DNA of 12,132 nucleotides from Flavobacteriaceae bacterium (GTDB lineage: Bacteria; Bacteroidota; Bacteroidia; Flavobacteriales; Flavobacteriaceae), in contig JALWYP010000445.1 of assembly GCA_026992695.1 (NCBI GenBank), forward strand, positions 1 through 12,132, given 5' to 3'. Made by a program: the position numbers and the translations under genes. The first letter of the stretch is position 1. The number at the start of each line of letters is the position of its first letter. Below are positions 5,748 to 12,132 of the stretch, piece after piece. The notes beneath the pieces are model-generated. The model saw nothing but the letters and a program-made list of their open reading frames with translations. It searched no databases and had not been told where the DNA came from.

Positions 5748-6611
5748 ATGAGACTATTTCTTCTTTTTTTATCATTTATTTTTTTAATTTCGGCTAATAA
5801 ACCCCCAATTTCAACCTATGATATAAAGACAGCAGTAGAAAAAAACATCATTCATTTTAAGGCTATTGGTAATCCGGTAAGTCCCCATTATTACCAGCCA
5901 ATTTCAATTAAAATAACCAATAAAACCAACAAATATATTGTTTTAAAAATTCCGAATGGACAGAGGTTTGTTTCAGATTCAACAGAAATTCAAGATATTA
6001 TCATCACCCGAGAAGATATGATTGCGTTGCGACCATTTCAGTCTTTAGAAAAAAAATTATTCGGAATGTGTATTCAAGAAAACAACGCAGCTTCAAGTGA
6101 AAGAGATACTTTTCATTTGGGCGAAATGGCTTCTGAAAACTTAGTAAAATTAACTTCCGAAATAGAGAAAAACAATAGTTTCAATACTATTGGACAATAT
6201 GCAGTTTGGTCATTGACAGACAAATACCCAATTGAAAAAATTGATGGTTTTGATGAAACCAATTCACATTATTATCAAAAATATGTTTCTGATTTGTTGG
6301 GACTTCCATATCCGGAGTTAAAACCTAGTAAATACAAAACTTATTACCAAAAGACCATTTCAAAACATAGCAGTCTTGTGGGAAAATTTAAATACAATAT
6401 ACATAAAAATTCAAACATTACTATGGGTTTGTTTAACGAACAAAACATTATTGTTAGAGAGCTTTATAACAATCCAAATCAAGAAGCAGGTGAGCACGAA
6501 TTTAAATATGCATTCGATATGGAAACCTATAACGATCCTGTTTATTATATCAGATTAATTATTAACGGTGAGGTAATGGTAAATCTTAAAATGGAGCCTA
6601 GAAGGAGTTAG
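5748..6611 (+). CDS. Secreted protein of unknown function with FlgD-Ig-like C-terminus
   Basis: The 287-residue protein starts with a hydrophobic signal peptide (MRLFLLFLSFIFLISA, likely cleavage after ISA at 16). There is no lipobox cysteine, so it is probably periplasmic or exported rather than a lipoprotein. Residues 30-130 look like a beta-rich domain, with ISIKITNKTNKYIVLKI typical of an Ig-like strand pair. A compact segment around AVWSLTDKYPIEKI (152-165) suggests a second, helical part. Residues 212-284 follow the FlgD-Ig/sorting-domain rhythm: hydrophobic strand, IIVRELYNNPNQEAGEHEF, then VYYIRLIINGE and a terminal KMEPRR. That resembles the beta-sandwich used in Bacteroidota secreted proteins, but the match is by eye. 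It is flanked by unrelated single genes. I do not recognise a family for the whole protein. Confidence 0.8.
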   Translation: MRLFLLFLSFIFLISANKPPISTYDIKTAVEKNIIHFKAIGNPVSPHYYQPISIKITNKTNKYIVLKIPNGQRFVSDSTEIQDIIITREDMIALRPFQSLEKKLFGMCIQENNAASSERDTFHLGEMASENLVKLTSEIEKNNSFNTIGQYAVWSLTDKYPIEKIDGFDETNSHYYQKYVSDLLGLPYPELKPSKYKTYYQKTISKHSSLVGKFKYNIHKNSNITMGLFNEQNIIVRELYNNPNQEAGEHEFKYAFDMETYNDPVYYIRLIINGEVMVNLKMEPRRS

Positions 6612-6618
6612 TGCAAAT

Positions 6619-6657
6619 TTTAACTCCAACAAAGTTTTAAACTTTACTAGAGTTAAA
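6619..6657. promoter_or_regulatory. Nested inverted repeat upstream of uvrB
   Basis: tttaactc (6619-6626) and gagttaaa (6650-6657) are perfect 8-bp inverted copies. They enclose a second perfect pair, aaagtt (6631-6636) and aacttt (6640-6645). No T-run follows, so it is a poor terminator. Its place just upstream of the uvrB -7 element fits an operator or a supercoiling-sensitive hairpin. Confidence 0.45.
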
Positions 6658-6669
6658 GAGAGTTTTCCG

Positions 6670-6677
6670 TAGTTTTG
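6670..6677 (+). promoter_or_regulatory. Candidate uvrB-rluF promoter -7 element
   Basis: TAGTTTTG matches TAnnTTTG. The predicted transcript start is near 6684, leaving only about 14 nt before the GTG start of uvrB. A TTTG -33 box is not visible at the right distance, so activity may need an activator or be modest. Confidence 0.5.
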
Positions 6678-6697
6678 TTTAAAACAAATAAATTTAA

Positions 6698-8710
6698 GTG
6701 AAATTCAGCATTGTTTCCGGTTTTAAACCCACGGGTGACCAACCTCAAGCCATAAATCAGTTGGTAAAAGGAGTGCTTTCCGGTGAAAAATATCAAACTT
6801 TATTAGGAGTAACAGGTAGCGGAAAAACATTTACGGTTGCAAATGTTATACAAAAAGTAGAACGACCTACCTTGGTTTTGGCGCATAATAAAACATTGGC
6901 AGCGCAGTTATACTCAGAGTTTAAGCAATTTTTTCCCAATAACGCTGTAGAATATTTTGTTTCATATTACGATTATTACCAACCTGAAGCCTATATTCCT
7001 ACCAGTGGTGTGTATATCGAAAAAGATTTATCGATTAATGAAGAAATCGAAAAAATGCGATTAAGCACAACATCTTCCTTACTTTCGGGACGACGCGATA
7101 TCATTGTAGTTGCATCGGTATCGTGTTTATATGGTATTGGGAATCCAACCGAGTTTAAAAAAAATGTAATTGATTTGGAAGTAGGGCAAACTATTTCCAG
7201 AACCAAATTATTACACCGCTTGGTGCAAAGTTTGTATTCTCGAACCGAAGCCGATTTTCACCCGGGTAGTTTCCGAATTAAAGGAGATACCGTTTCTGTT
7301 TTTCCAAGCTATGCGGACGACCCGTATCGAATTCATTTTTTTGGCGATGAAATAGAAGAAATTGAAGTGTTTAAAGCACAAACGAACGAAATTATAGAAA
7401 CCTACGAGCGGCTTACCATTTATCCGGCTAATATGTTTGTAACCTCACCCGATATTTTACAAGATGCCATTAAAGAAATTCAGGATGATTTGGTAAAACA
7501 AATAACGTATTTTAAAGAAATAGGCAAACACCTAGAAGCAAAACGATTGGAAGAACGTACCAATTTTGATTTGGAAATGATACGTGAACTGGGCTATTGC
7601 AGCGGAATTGAAAATTATTCTCGATATCTCGATAAACGAAAACCCGGAACGCGTCCTTTTTGTTTGTTAGATTTTTTCCCTGATGATTACTTAATGATTG
7701 TAGATGAAAGTCACGTTTCAATACCTCAAGTTTCTGCAATGTACGGAGGCGATCGTTCTCGAAAAGAAAACTTAGTAGAATACGGTTTCCGGCTTCCGGC
7801 AGCAATGGATAACCGCCCGTTAAAGTTCGATGAATTTGAAATTATGCAAAATCAGGTGATTTACATCAGTGCAACTCCGGCAGATTATGAACTGGAAAAA
7901 TGCGGAGGCGTGTATGTAGAACAGATTATTCGTCCTACCGGATTGCTAGACCCACCCATTGAAGTACGCCCAAGTTTAAACCAGATAGACGATTTGCTTG
8001 AAGAAATACAACTGCGAGTAGAAAAAGACGAACGTGTCTTAGTTACCACACTTACCAAACGAATGGCAGAAGAACTCACCAAATACCTCACTCGGATACA
8101 AGTAAGATGTAGGTACATCCACAGCGATGTAGATACCTTAGAACGAGTGGAAATTATGCACGATTTGCGTTTGGGATTGTTTGATGTTTTGGTAGGAGTA
8201 AACCTTTTAAGAGAAGGTTTAGATTTACCCGAAGTATCGTTAGTGGCTATATTAGACGCAGACAAAGAGGGTTTTTTACGAAGCACCCGATCGCTTACTC
8301 AAACAGTAGGTAGAGCAGCTCGTAACCTTAACGGAAAAGCAATTATGTATGCCGATAAAATTACCAAAAGTATGCAAGCAACCATCGATGCGACCAACTA
8401 CAGAAGAGAAAAACAAATTGCCTATAATTTAAAACACAATATTACACCTACTGCAATAAAAAAATCGTTGGAAAATGTCCTAGCTAAAACCAAAGAAACA
8501 CAATATACTTTTGAAAGGCTAAACAATCTGGCTGCAGAACCGGAAGCAGAATACCTCTCTAAAACCGAATTGGAAAAACGAATCCGAAAAACTCGAAAAG
8601 AAATGGAAAAAGCAGCAAAAGAATTAGATTTTATTAAAGCGGCACAACTACGCGATTTAATCGCCAATTATAAAGATAAATTAGAAACATTAACCAACCC
8701 TAACAACTAA
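6698..8710 (+). CDS. uvrB: Excinuclease ABC subunit B (UvrB)
   Basis: The 670-residue protein is the damage-verifying helicase-like subunit of nucleotide excision repair. It is loaded by UvrA and recruits UvrC. Walker A is GVTGSGKT (37-44). The damage-probing beta-hairpin region YYDYYQPEAYIPTSGVYIEKD starts near 90. The DESH box is at 336-339, followed by SAMYGGDRSRKENLVEYGFRLPAA. Helicase motifs V/VI are in LREGLDLPEVSLVAILDADKEGF and QTVGRAARN. The C-terminal UVR domain, which contacts UvrC, spans about 624-659 (KRIRKTRKEMEKAAKELDFIKAAQLRD). Length is normal. The start codon is GTG; the family N-terminus (MKFxxVSxxKPTGDQPQAI) begins exactly here and no upstream ATG is in frame. It is followed after 12 bp by rluF. 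Confidence 0.98.
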   Translation: MKFSIVSGFKPTGDQPQAINQLVKGVLSGEKYQTLLGVTGSGKTFTVANVIQKVERPTLVLAHNKTLAAQLYSEFKQFFPNNAVEYFVSYYDYYQPEAYIPTSGVYIEKDLSINEEIEKMRLSTTSSLLSGRRDIIVVASVSCLYGIGNPTEFKKNVIDLEVGQTISRTKLLHRLVQSLYSRTEADFHPGSFRIKGDTVSVFPSYADDPYRIHFFGDEIEEIEVFKAQTNEIIETYERLTIYPANMFVTSPDILQDAIKEIQDDLVKQITYFKEIGKHLEAKRLEERTNFDLEMIRELGYCSGIENYSRYLDKRKPGTRPFCLLDFFPDDYLMIVDESHVSIPQVSAMYGGDRSRKENLVEYGFRLPAAMDNRPLKFDEFEIMQNQVIYISATPADYELEKCGGVYVEQIIRPTGLLDPPIEVRPSLNQIDDLLEEIQLRVEKDERVLVTTLTKRMAEELTKYLTRIQVRCRYIHSDVDTLERVEIMHDLRLGLFDVLVGVNLLREGLDLPEVSLVAILDADKEGFLRSTRSLTQTVGRAARNLNGKAIMYADKITKSMQATIDATNYRREKQIAYNLKHNITPTAIKKSLENVLAKTKETQYTFERLNNLAAEPEAEYLSKTELEKRIRKTRKEMEKAAKELDFIKAAQLRDLIANYKDKLETLTNPNN

Positions 8711-8722
8711 CACCTCATACTT

Positions 8723-9463
8723 ATGCATCATCCGGATTCGAAACGATTAAACAAAGCCATCAGCGATAGTGGATTTTGCTCCAGAAGAAAAGCAGACACG
8801 CTAATAGAGCAGGGGAGAGTAACCGTAAACGGAAAAGTTGCCGGACTTGGAGACCGTGTAATGCCCGAAGATGAAATTTTGGTCGATGACAATCCGCTTA
8901 TTTCTACTCAAAATATGGTGTATATAGCACTTAACAAACCCGTAGGTATTACTTGCACCACAGACACTAGGGTAAAAGGAAATGTCGTTGATTTTATAGG
9001 TCATAAAGAACGTATATTTCATATAGGAAGATTAGATAAACCTAGCGAGGGGTTGTTGTTAATGACGAATGATGGTGATATCGTAAACAAAATTTTGCGA
9101 GCCGGAAACCGACACGAAAAGGAATATATTGTTAAGGTTGACCGAAGAATAACCGATGATTTTATAAAACGAATGGCAAATGGTGTCCCTATTTTAGATA
9201 CAGTAACCAAAAAGTGTAAGGTCGAAAAAATTAGCCGTTATGTTTTTAAAATTACATTAATACAGGGGCTCAACAGACAGATACGTAGAATGTGTGAATA
9301 TCTTGGATATGATGTGGTTACATTAAAACGAACTCGAATAATGAATATTAAATTGGGTAATTTGCCGGTAGGACAATGGCGTAATCTTACTACCGAAGAA
9401 TTAAATGCTTTAAACAATGCGTTAAAACAATCGGATAATAGACCCGAACACCTAAAAGAATAA
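8723..9463 (+). CDS. rluF: 23S rRNA pseudouridine synthase F
   Basis: The 246-residue protein has an N-terminal S4 RNA-binding domain (about 7-54, [19 protein letters not shown] then GRVTVNGK) and an RsuA/RluB/E/F-type catalytic domain. The catalytic Asp is D105 in [18 protein letters not shown]. Further signatures are [19 protein letters not shown] (70-88), [14 protein letters not shown] and [18 protein letters not shown]. The ITCTTD segment and VTKKCKV favour RluF over RsuA or RluB. E. coli RluF isomerises U2604 (and to a lesser extent U2605) of 23S rRNA. It lies 12 bp after uvrB and is probably cotranscribed. It converges on hsp20 with only about 70 bp between stop codons. A polar tail after residue 230 is usual variation. 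Confidence 0.93.
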   Translation: MHHPDSKRLNKAISDSGFCSRRKADTLIEQGRVTVNGKVAGLGDRVMPEDEILVDDNPLISTQNMVYIALNKPVGITCTTDTRVKGNVVDFIGHKERIFHIGRLDKPSEGLLLMTNDGDIVNKILRAGNRHEKEYIVKVDRRITDDFIKRMANGVPILDTVTKKCKVEKISRYVFKITLIQGLNRQIRRMCEYLGYDVVTLKRTRIMNIKLGNLPVGQWRNLTTEELNALNNALKQSDNRPEHLKE

Positions 9464-9467
9464 GCAT

Positions 9468-9500
9468 AAAAAAACCACGCACCGATTGAGTAGTGCGTGG
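9468..9500 (-). terminator. Rho-independent terminator for the minus-strand hsp20 transcript
   Basis: Arms ccacgcac (9475-9482) and gtgcgtgg (9493-9500) form a perfect 8-bp GC-rich stem with a 10-nt loop. Seven As at 9468-9474 become a U7 run on the minus-strand RNA, so the orientation fits hsp20 (stop at 9534). For rluF the same hairpin lacks a downstream T-run and can only act as a 3' stabilising or weak end structure. Confidence 0.9.
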
Positions 9501-9533
9501 CATTATCAACTAACTAACCAAATTAAATTTCAA

Positions 9534-9947
9534 TTATGAAATCTCAACCATTTTTTTAATGTCTTTCTTTTCTTCTTTCTTAGGTAACGTAATGCTTAAA
9601 ACACCATTTTTATAAGTAGCTTTTATAGCATCTGTGTTTATGTTATCCGAAAGTGCAAAAGTACGTGTAAAACTCGAAAAATCAAACTCTTTTCTAGTAA
9701 AATTAACAGTACTATTTATCTTTTCTGAACTTACTTCGGAAGAAATGGTTAACTTATTATTATCCACCTCTATTTTGAAGTTATCTTTTTTTAATCCCGG
9801 TGCCGCTAATTCAACTTTAAAATTATCTTCGTTTTCGATAATGTTAATTGCCGGAACCGTAAAACGCTCTTGATTAACTACATTTTGAGTTAATAAATCT
9901 TCAAATAATGTGGGTAACCAAAGGTTTCTATTAGTAACTGATTTCAT
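9534..9947 (-). CDS. Small heat shock protein, Hsp20/alpha-crystallin family
   Basis: The 137-residue protein has a short N-terminal arm (1-33, with LPTLFEDLL as the usual hydrophobic start). The alpha-crystallin domain follows (about 34-122), carrying ELAAPGLKKDNFKIEV (46-61), KLTISSE and the family hallmark A-x-x-x-N-G-V-L at 110-117 (ATYKNGVL). A short charged tail ends in VEI (134-136), which fits the I/V-x-I motif that ties subunits into oligomers. These ATP-independent holdases bind unfolding proteins in the cytoplasm. The gene ends at a strong terminator and lies 120 bp downstream of the terB-like gene. A strict TAnnTTTG element is missing upstream, so it may use a stress-specific promoter or readthrough from sucC. 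Confidence 0.96.
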   Translation of the reverse strand: MKSVTNRNLWLPTLFEDLLTQNVVNQERFTVPAINIIENEDNFKVELAAPGLKKDNFKIEVDNNKLTISSEVSSEKINSTVNFTRKEFDFSSFTRTFALSDNINTDAIKATYKNGVLSITLPKKEEKKDIKKMVEIS

Positions 9948-10067
9948 ATCTTTTTAGTATATTTTGTTAAACTTTTTTTTCAAAGTGTTACAAACAAAAA
10001 ATACTCCAAAGAACAATATAAGACGTTTTGTCTCTATTTGTTGGTTGTTAGCGACTTTTTGACAGGG
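9948..10067 (-). promoter_or_regulatory. hsp20 upstream region without a canonical promoter
   Basis: The 120-bp gap between the terB-like gene and hsp20 has no exact TAnnTTTG on the minus strand. The nearest forms are TATTTTTTG (one base too long) and TAACACTTTG. A small inverted repeat, agac/gtct (10021-10024 and 10030-10033), and a direct GAC-N5-GAC pair (minus strand: gtcaaaaagtc, 10053-10063) are present. No CIRCE element is found. No terminator follows the terB-like gene either. Confidence 0.3.
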
Positions 10068-10463
10068 TTAATTATAATATTTCTGAAAAAGATGTATAAG
10101 TTCTTGTGGCGGAATAATTTTATCCGGATAGTCTTCCATTTTTAGTAAAACATGGTCTATTACCGTAGGTCTAATACCCATAGCCAATCCATAGTTTTTA
10201 ATAGCTTCAATTTCCTTAGGATGTGTTTCGCCATCAACATTCATTAACAATACCATTTTTTGAAACTGCGTTATCTTTTCTATTTCGGTAAAACTAGTTT
10301 TAGTTGGCAACGGATTTGTAAACAAATCTTTTACTTGCTCGGTGGAAATATTCATTCTTTTAGCTATTCGCATTAAAAAATCCAATTCAGATTGGGTTAT
10401 CTTACCATCTGCTTTTACAATATAAACCAAATCGCTAAGTAACGATAAATTATTATTTTCCAT
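10068..10463 (-). CDS. TerB-like domain protein
   Basis: The 131-residue all-helical cytoplasmic protein has two repeated acidic motifs. The first is KADGKITQSELDFLMRIAKRMNI (17-39, D19, G20, E26); the second is NVDGETHPKEIEAIKNYGLAMGI (75-97, D77, G78, E84). This DG-x(5)-E pairing is the mark of the TerB (tellurite-resistance TerB/DjlA N-terminal) superfamily, where the acidic residues lie at a putative metal-binding site. Stand-alone TerB proteins are widespread and mostly of unknown function; no other ter gene is nearby, so tellurite resistance should not be assumed. It lies 46 bp after sucC without an obvious promoter, so it is probably cotranscribed. Confidence 0.82.
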   Translation of the reverse strand: MENNNLSLLSDLVYIVKADGKITQSELDFLMRIAKRMNISTEQVKDLFTNPLPTKTSFTEIEKITQFQKMVLLMNVDGETHPKEIEAIKNYGLAMGIRPTVIDHVLLKMEDYPDKIIPPQELIHLFQKYYN

Positions 10464-10474
10464 ACGTATAATAA

Positions 10475-10501
10475 AAAAGGGGTGTTATAAAAAATCCTTT
10501 T
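10475..10501 (-). other. Weak hairpin between sucC and the terB-like gene
   Basis: On the minus strand aaaagg (10501-10496) can pair with cctttt (10480-10475), with a 15-nt loop and a few extra Ts after it. It is a feeble terminator at best and may only lower readthrough from sucC into the downstream gene. Confidence 0.3.
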
Positions 10502-10509
10502 AAAATTTG

Positions 10510-11709
10510 TTATGCTAGTTCTTGTAAAACTTCTTGTACTTTATCGGCAGCTTCTTGAAATTCGGTTACGCTATAAACGTTTAACCCACTTTTTTCAATT
10601 AGTACTTTAGCTATGTCTGCATTGGTTCCTTGCAGCCTTACAATAATAGGAACAGGTATATTGCCAATACTTTTATAAGCATCAATAATACCTTGAGCAA
10701 CTCTATCGCAACGTACAATACCACCAAATATATTAACTAAAATGGCTTTTACATTGGGGTCTTTTAAAATAATATTGAAGGCAGTTTCTACTCGTTCGGC
10801 ATCTGCTGTTCCGCCTACGTCTAAAAAGTTGGCAGGATCGCCTCCGGCTTGTTTAATTAAATCCATAGTAGCCATTGCCAATCCGGCACCATTTACCATA
10901 CAGCCTACGTTTCCGTCTAGATCTACATAGTTTAATCCGGCGGCTTTTGCGTCTACTTCAATTGGGTTTTCTTCTCGTGTATCTCTAAGTGCAGCATAAT
11001 CTTTATGTCTAAATAATGCATTGTCGTCTAAAGTTACTTTTGCATCTACGGCAAGGATTCGGTCGTCACTGGTTTTAAGCACCGGATTTATTTCAAAAAG
11101 CGAAGAATCTGTTTTTGAATAAGCGGTAGAAAGAGCTGTAACAAATTTTACCATTTGCTTAAAAGCCGCTCCGCTTAATCCTAAATTAAATGCAATTTTT
11201 CTGGCTTGAAATGGCAAAATGCCCAATGCCGGATCTATCTCTTCATTAAAAATTAAGTGTGGTGTTTCTTCGGCAACTTTTTCAATATCCATTCCGCCTT
11301 CGGTAGAGTACATTATCATGTTCTTTCCGTTACTGCGGTTTAGCAAAACACTCATATAATATTCTTCGGGTTCGCTATCGCCGGGATAATACACATCTTC
11401 TGCAATTAATACTTGGTGTACTTTTTTTCCGTTTGCACCGGTTTGCGGTGTTATTAGCGTCATTCCTATAATTTGACCTGCAATGGTTTTAACCTCTTCC
11501 AAACTTTTGGCAAGTTTTACACCGCCTCCTTTTCCTCTTCCACCGGCATGTACTTGTGCTTTTACAACATACCATTTTGTACCGGTTTGCTCTGTTAATT
11601 TCTTAGCGGCTTCAACTGCTTCTTCGGGTGTAGTGGCTACAATTCCACGTTGTATTTCCACACCAAAACTATTTAATATTTCTTTTCCTTGATATTCGTG
11701 TAAGTTCAT
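10510..11709 (-). CDS. sucC: Succinyl-CoA synthetase subunit beta
   Basis: The 399-residue protein is the beta subunit of ADP/GDP-forming succinyl-CoA ligase, which makes nucleoside triphosphate in the TCA cycle. The ATP-grasp domain starts [10 protein letters not shown] and has the phosphate-binding loop [15 protein letters not shown] (51-65). EINPV (206-210) is the metal-site segment. The C-terminal ligase-CoA domain carries [15 protein letters not shown] (269-283), [12 protein letters not shown] (289-300) and [10 protein letters not shown] (326-335). Length is slightly above the 388 residues of E. coli SucC. The alpha subunit gene sucD is not next to it in the downstream direction, so the subunits are encoded separately unless sucD lies elsewhere nearby. 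It heads the minus-strand run sucC, terB-like, hsp20. Confidence 0.98.
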   Translation of the reverse strand: MNLHEYQGKEILNSFGVEIQRGIVATTPEEAVEAAKKLTEQTGTKWYVVKAQVHAGGRGKGGGVKLAKSLEEVKTIAGQIIGMTLITPQTGANGKKVHQVLIAEDVYYPGDSEPEEYYMSVLLNRSNGKNMIMYSTEGGMDIEKVAEETPHLIFNEEIDPALGILPFQARKIAFNLGLSGAAFKQMVKFVTALSTAYSKTDSSLFEINPVLKTSDDRILAVDAKVTLDDNALFRHKDYAALRDTREENPIEVDAKAAGLNYVDLDGNVGCMVNGAGLAMATMDLIKQAGGDPANFLDVGGTADAERVETAFNIILKDPNVKAILVNIFGGIVRCDRVAQGIIDAYKSIGNIPVPIIVRLQGTNADIAKVLIEKSGLNVYSVTEFQEAADKVQEVLQELA

Positions 11710-11737
11710 TATAATAAAATTATAAAATTAGGCTTGG

Positions 11738-11745
11738 CAAAAGTA
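11738..11745 (-). promoter_or_regulatory. Candidate sucC promoter -7 element
   Basis: On the minus strand TACTTTTG matches TAnnTTTG, with a predicted start near 11731 and a leader of about 22 nt. No clear TTTG lies at the -33 position. The rest of the gap, 11746-11932, holds only A/T-rich sequence with small palindromes such as caatattg and acaat/attgt, and no credible gene. Confidence 0.5.
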
Positions 11746-11932
11746 AGAAATGTTATGGTATTATTTAGGTAGTAAAACGGAAAGTTTTAATTGAGTTTAA
11801 AATGCAATATTGTCGAGTTTCTAAAACAATACATTGTAAGTTTAAATGTTAATTGTGATGTTTATAATTACGGGAGGATTATGATGTAATTAAATTAGCA
11901 GGAATAGCACTCACACTTTTTTGATAACCGAA

Positions 11933-12132
11933 TTATTTTTGTTTTTTCCATTCTTGCCAATCAATTTCTCTTCCCGGATATGCTACTTTTTTAAAAGGCC
12001 ATATGGTATTTATCCACTTTTGTGTTGTTTCGAATAAGTGCTTATCTAATCCGGATTGAACTTCACTCTGCCTAACCCACATATACACTTCAGCATCGTA
12101 ATCGATTTTAGTTGACGGTTCAATATAAAGAC
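11933..12132 (-). CDS. C-terminal fragment of an unrecognised protein
   Basis: From the window edge the minus strand has an open frame of 65 codons ending in TAA at 11935-11933. The fragment is rich in Trp and charged residues (MWVRQSEVQSGLDKH near the middle, then WINTIWPFKKVAYPGRE, ending DWQEWKKQK). The other two minus-strand frames have earlier stops, and the composition is protein-like, so this is probably a real gene truncated by the window. It is too short to assign; I do not recognise the family. It shares the minus orientation of sucC and is separated from it by 223 bp. Confidence 0.6.
   Translation of the reverse strand, partial: LYIEPSTKIDYDAEVYMWVRQSEVQSGLDKHLFETTQKWINTIWPFKKVAYPGREIDWQEWKKQK

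Noticed and set aside
9475..9500. Hairpin as a true bidirectional terminator for rluF
   Set aside because: The plus-strand side is followed by cattatcaac with no T-run, so only the minus orientation has the full signal.
10068..10463. Tellurite resistance operon
   Set aside because: Only a stand-alone TerB-like domain is present; no terA, terC, terD, terE or terZ is nearby.
11802..11888. Small plus-strand ORF of 16 codons and a GGGAGG followed by ATGATGTAA
   Set aside because: Both are trivial frames in A/T-rich intergenic DNA; the SD-like GGGAGG precedes only two codons before a stop.

Overview
The window looks like chromosomal housekeeping DNA from a low-GC member of Bacteroidota, most likely class Flavobacteriia. 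The protein types and the TAnnTTTG promoter elements with a partial TTTG -33 box both point there, as does the near absence of Shine-Dalgarno sequences: start codons are preceded only by A/T-rich sequence. I cannot name a genus. No phage, insertion sequence, CRISPR array, tRNA or rRNA was seen.

Layout, left to right. (1) 1-101 is the N-terminus of a Gfo/Idh/MocA oxidoreductase on the minus strand. (2) 102-632 is a gene-free divergent region. It holds a tandem 14-bp repeat, a palindromic element that could fold as a three-way junction, short dispersed repeats, and a near-consensus promoter with a ~145-nt structured leader for rpsA. (3) rpsA (ribosomal protein S1, six S1 domains) ends in a strong intrinsic terminator. 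(4) pyrR-pyrB plus an overlapping ~110-aa STAS-like gene form a pyrimidine operon. (5) A 37-kDa nucleoid-associated protein gene and a secreted protein of unknown function, with an FlgD-Ig-like C-terminus, stand as single genes. (6) uvrB and rluF form a two-gene operon. (7) On the minus strand, sucC, a terB-like gene and an hsp20 gene run toward rluF. A hairpin with a U-run terminator lies in the convergent gap. (8) A partial minus-strand CDS of unknown function enters from the right edge.

Functionally the genes cover translation (S1, RluF), pyrimidine synthesis and its control (PyrR, PyrB), the TCA cycle (SucC), DNA repair (UvrB), nucleoid organisation and proteostasis (Hsp20). I found no clear undescribed multi-gene system. 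The points most worth a second look are the structured rpsA leader, the palindromic element at 294-359, the secreted protein at 5748-6611, the STAS-like gene coupled to pyrB, and the nested inverted repeat in front of uvrB.
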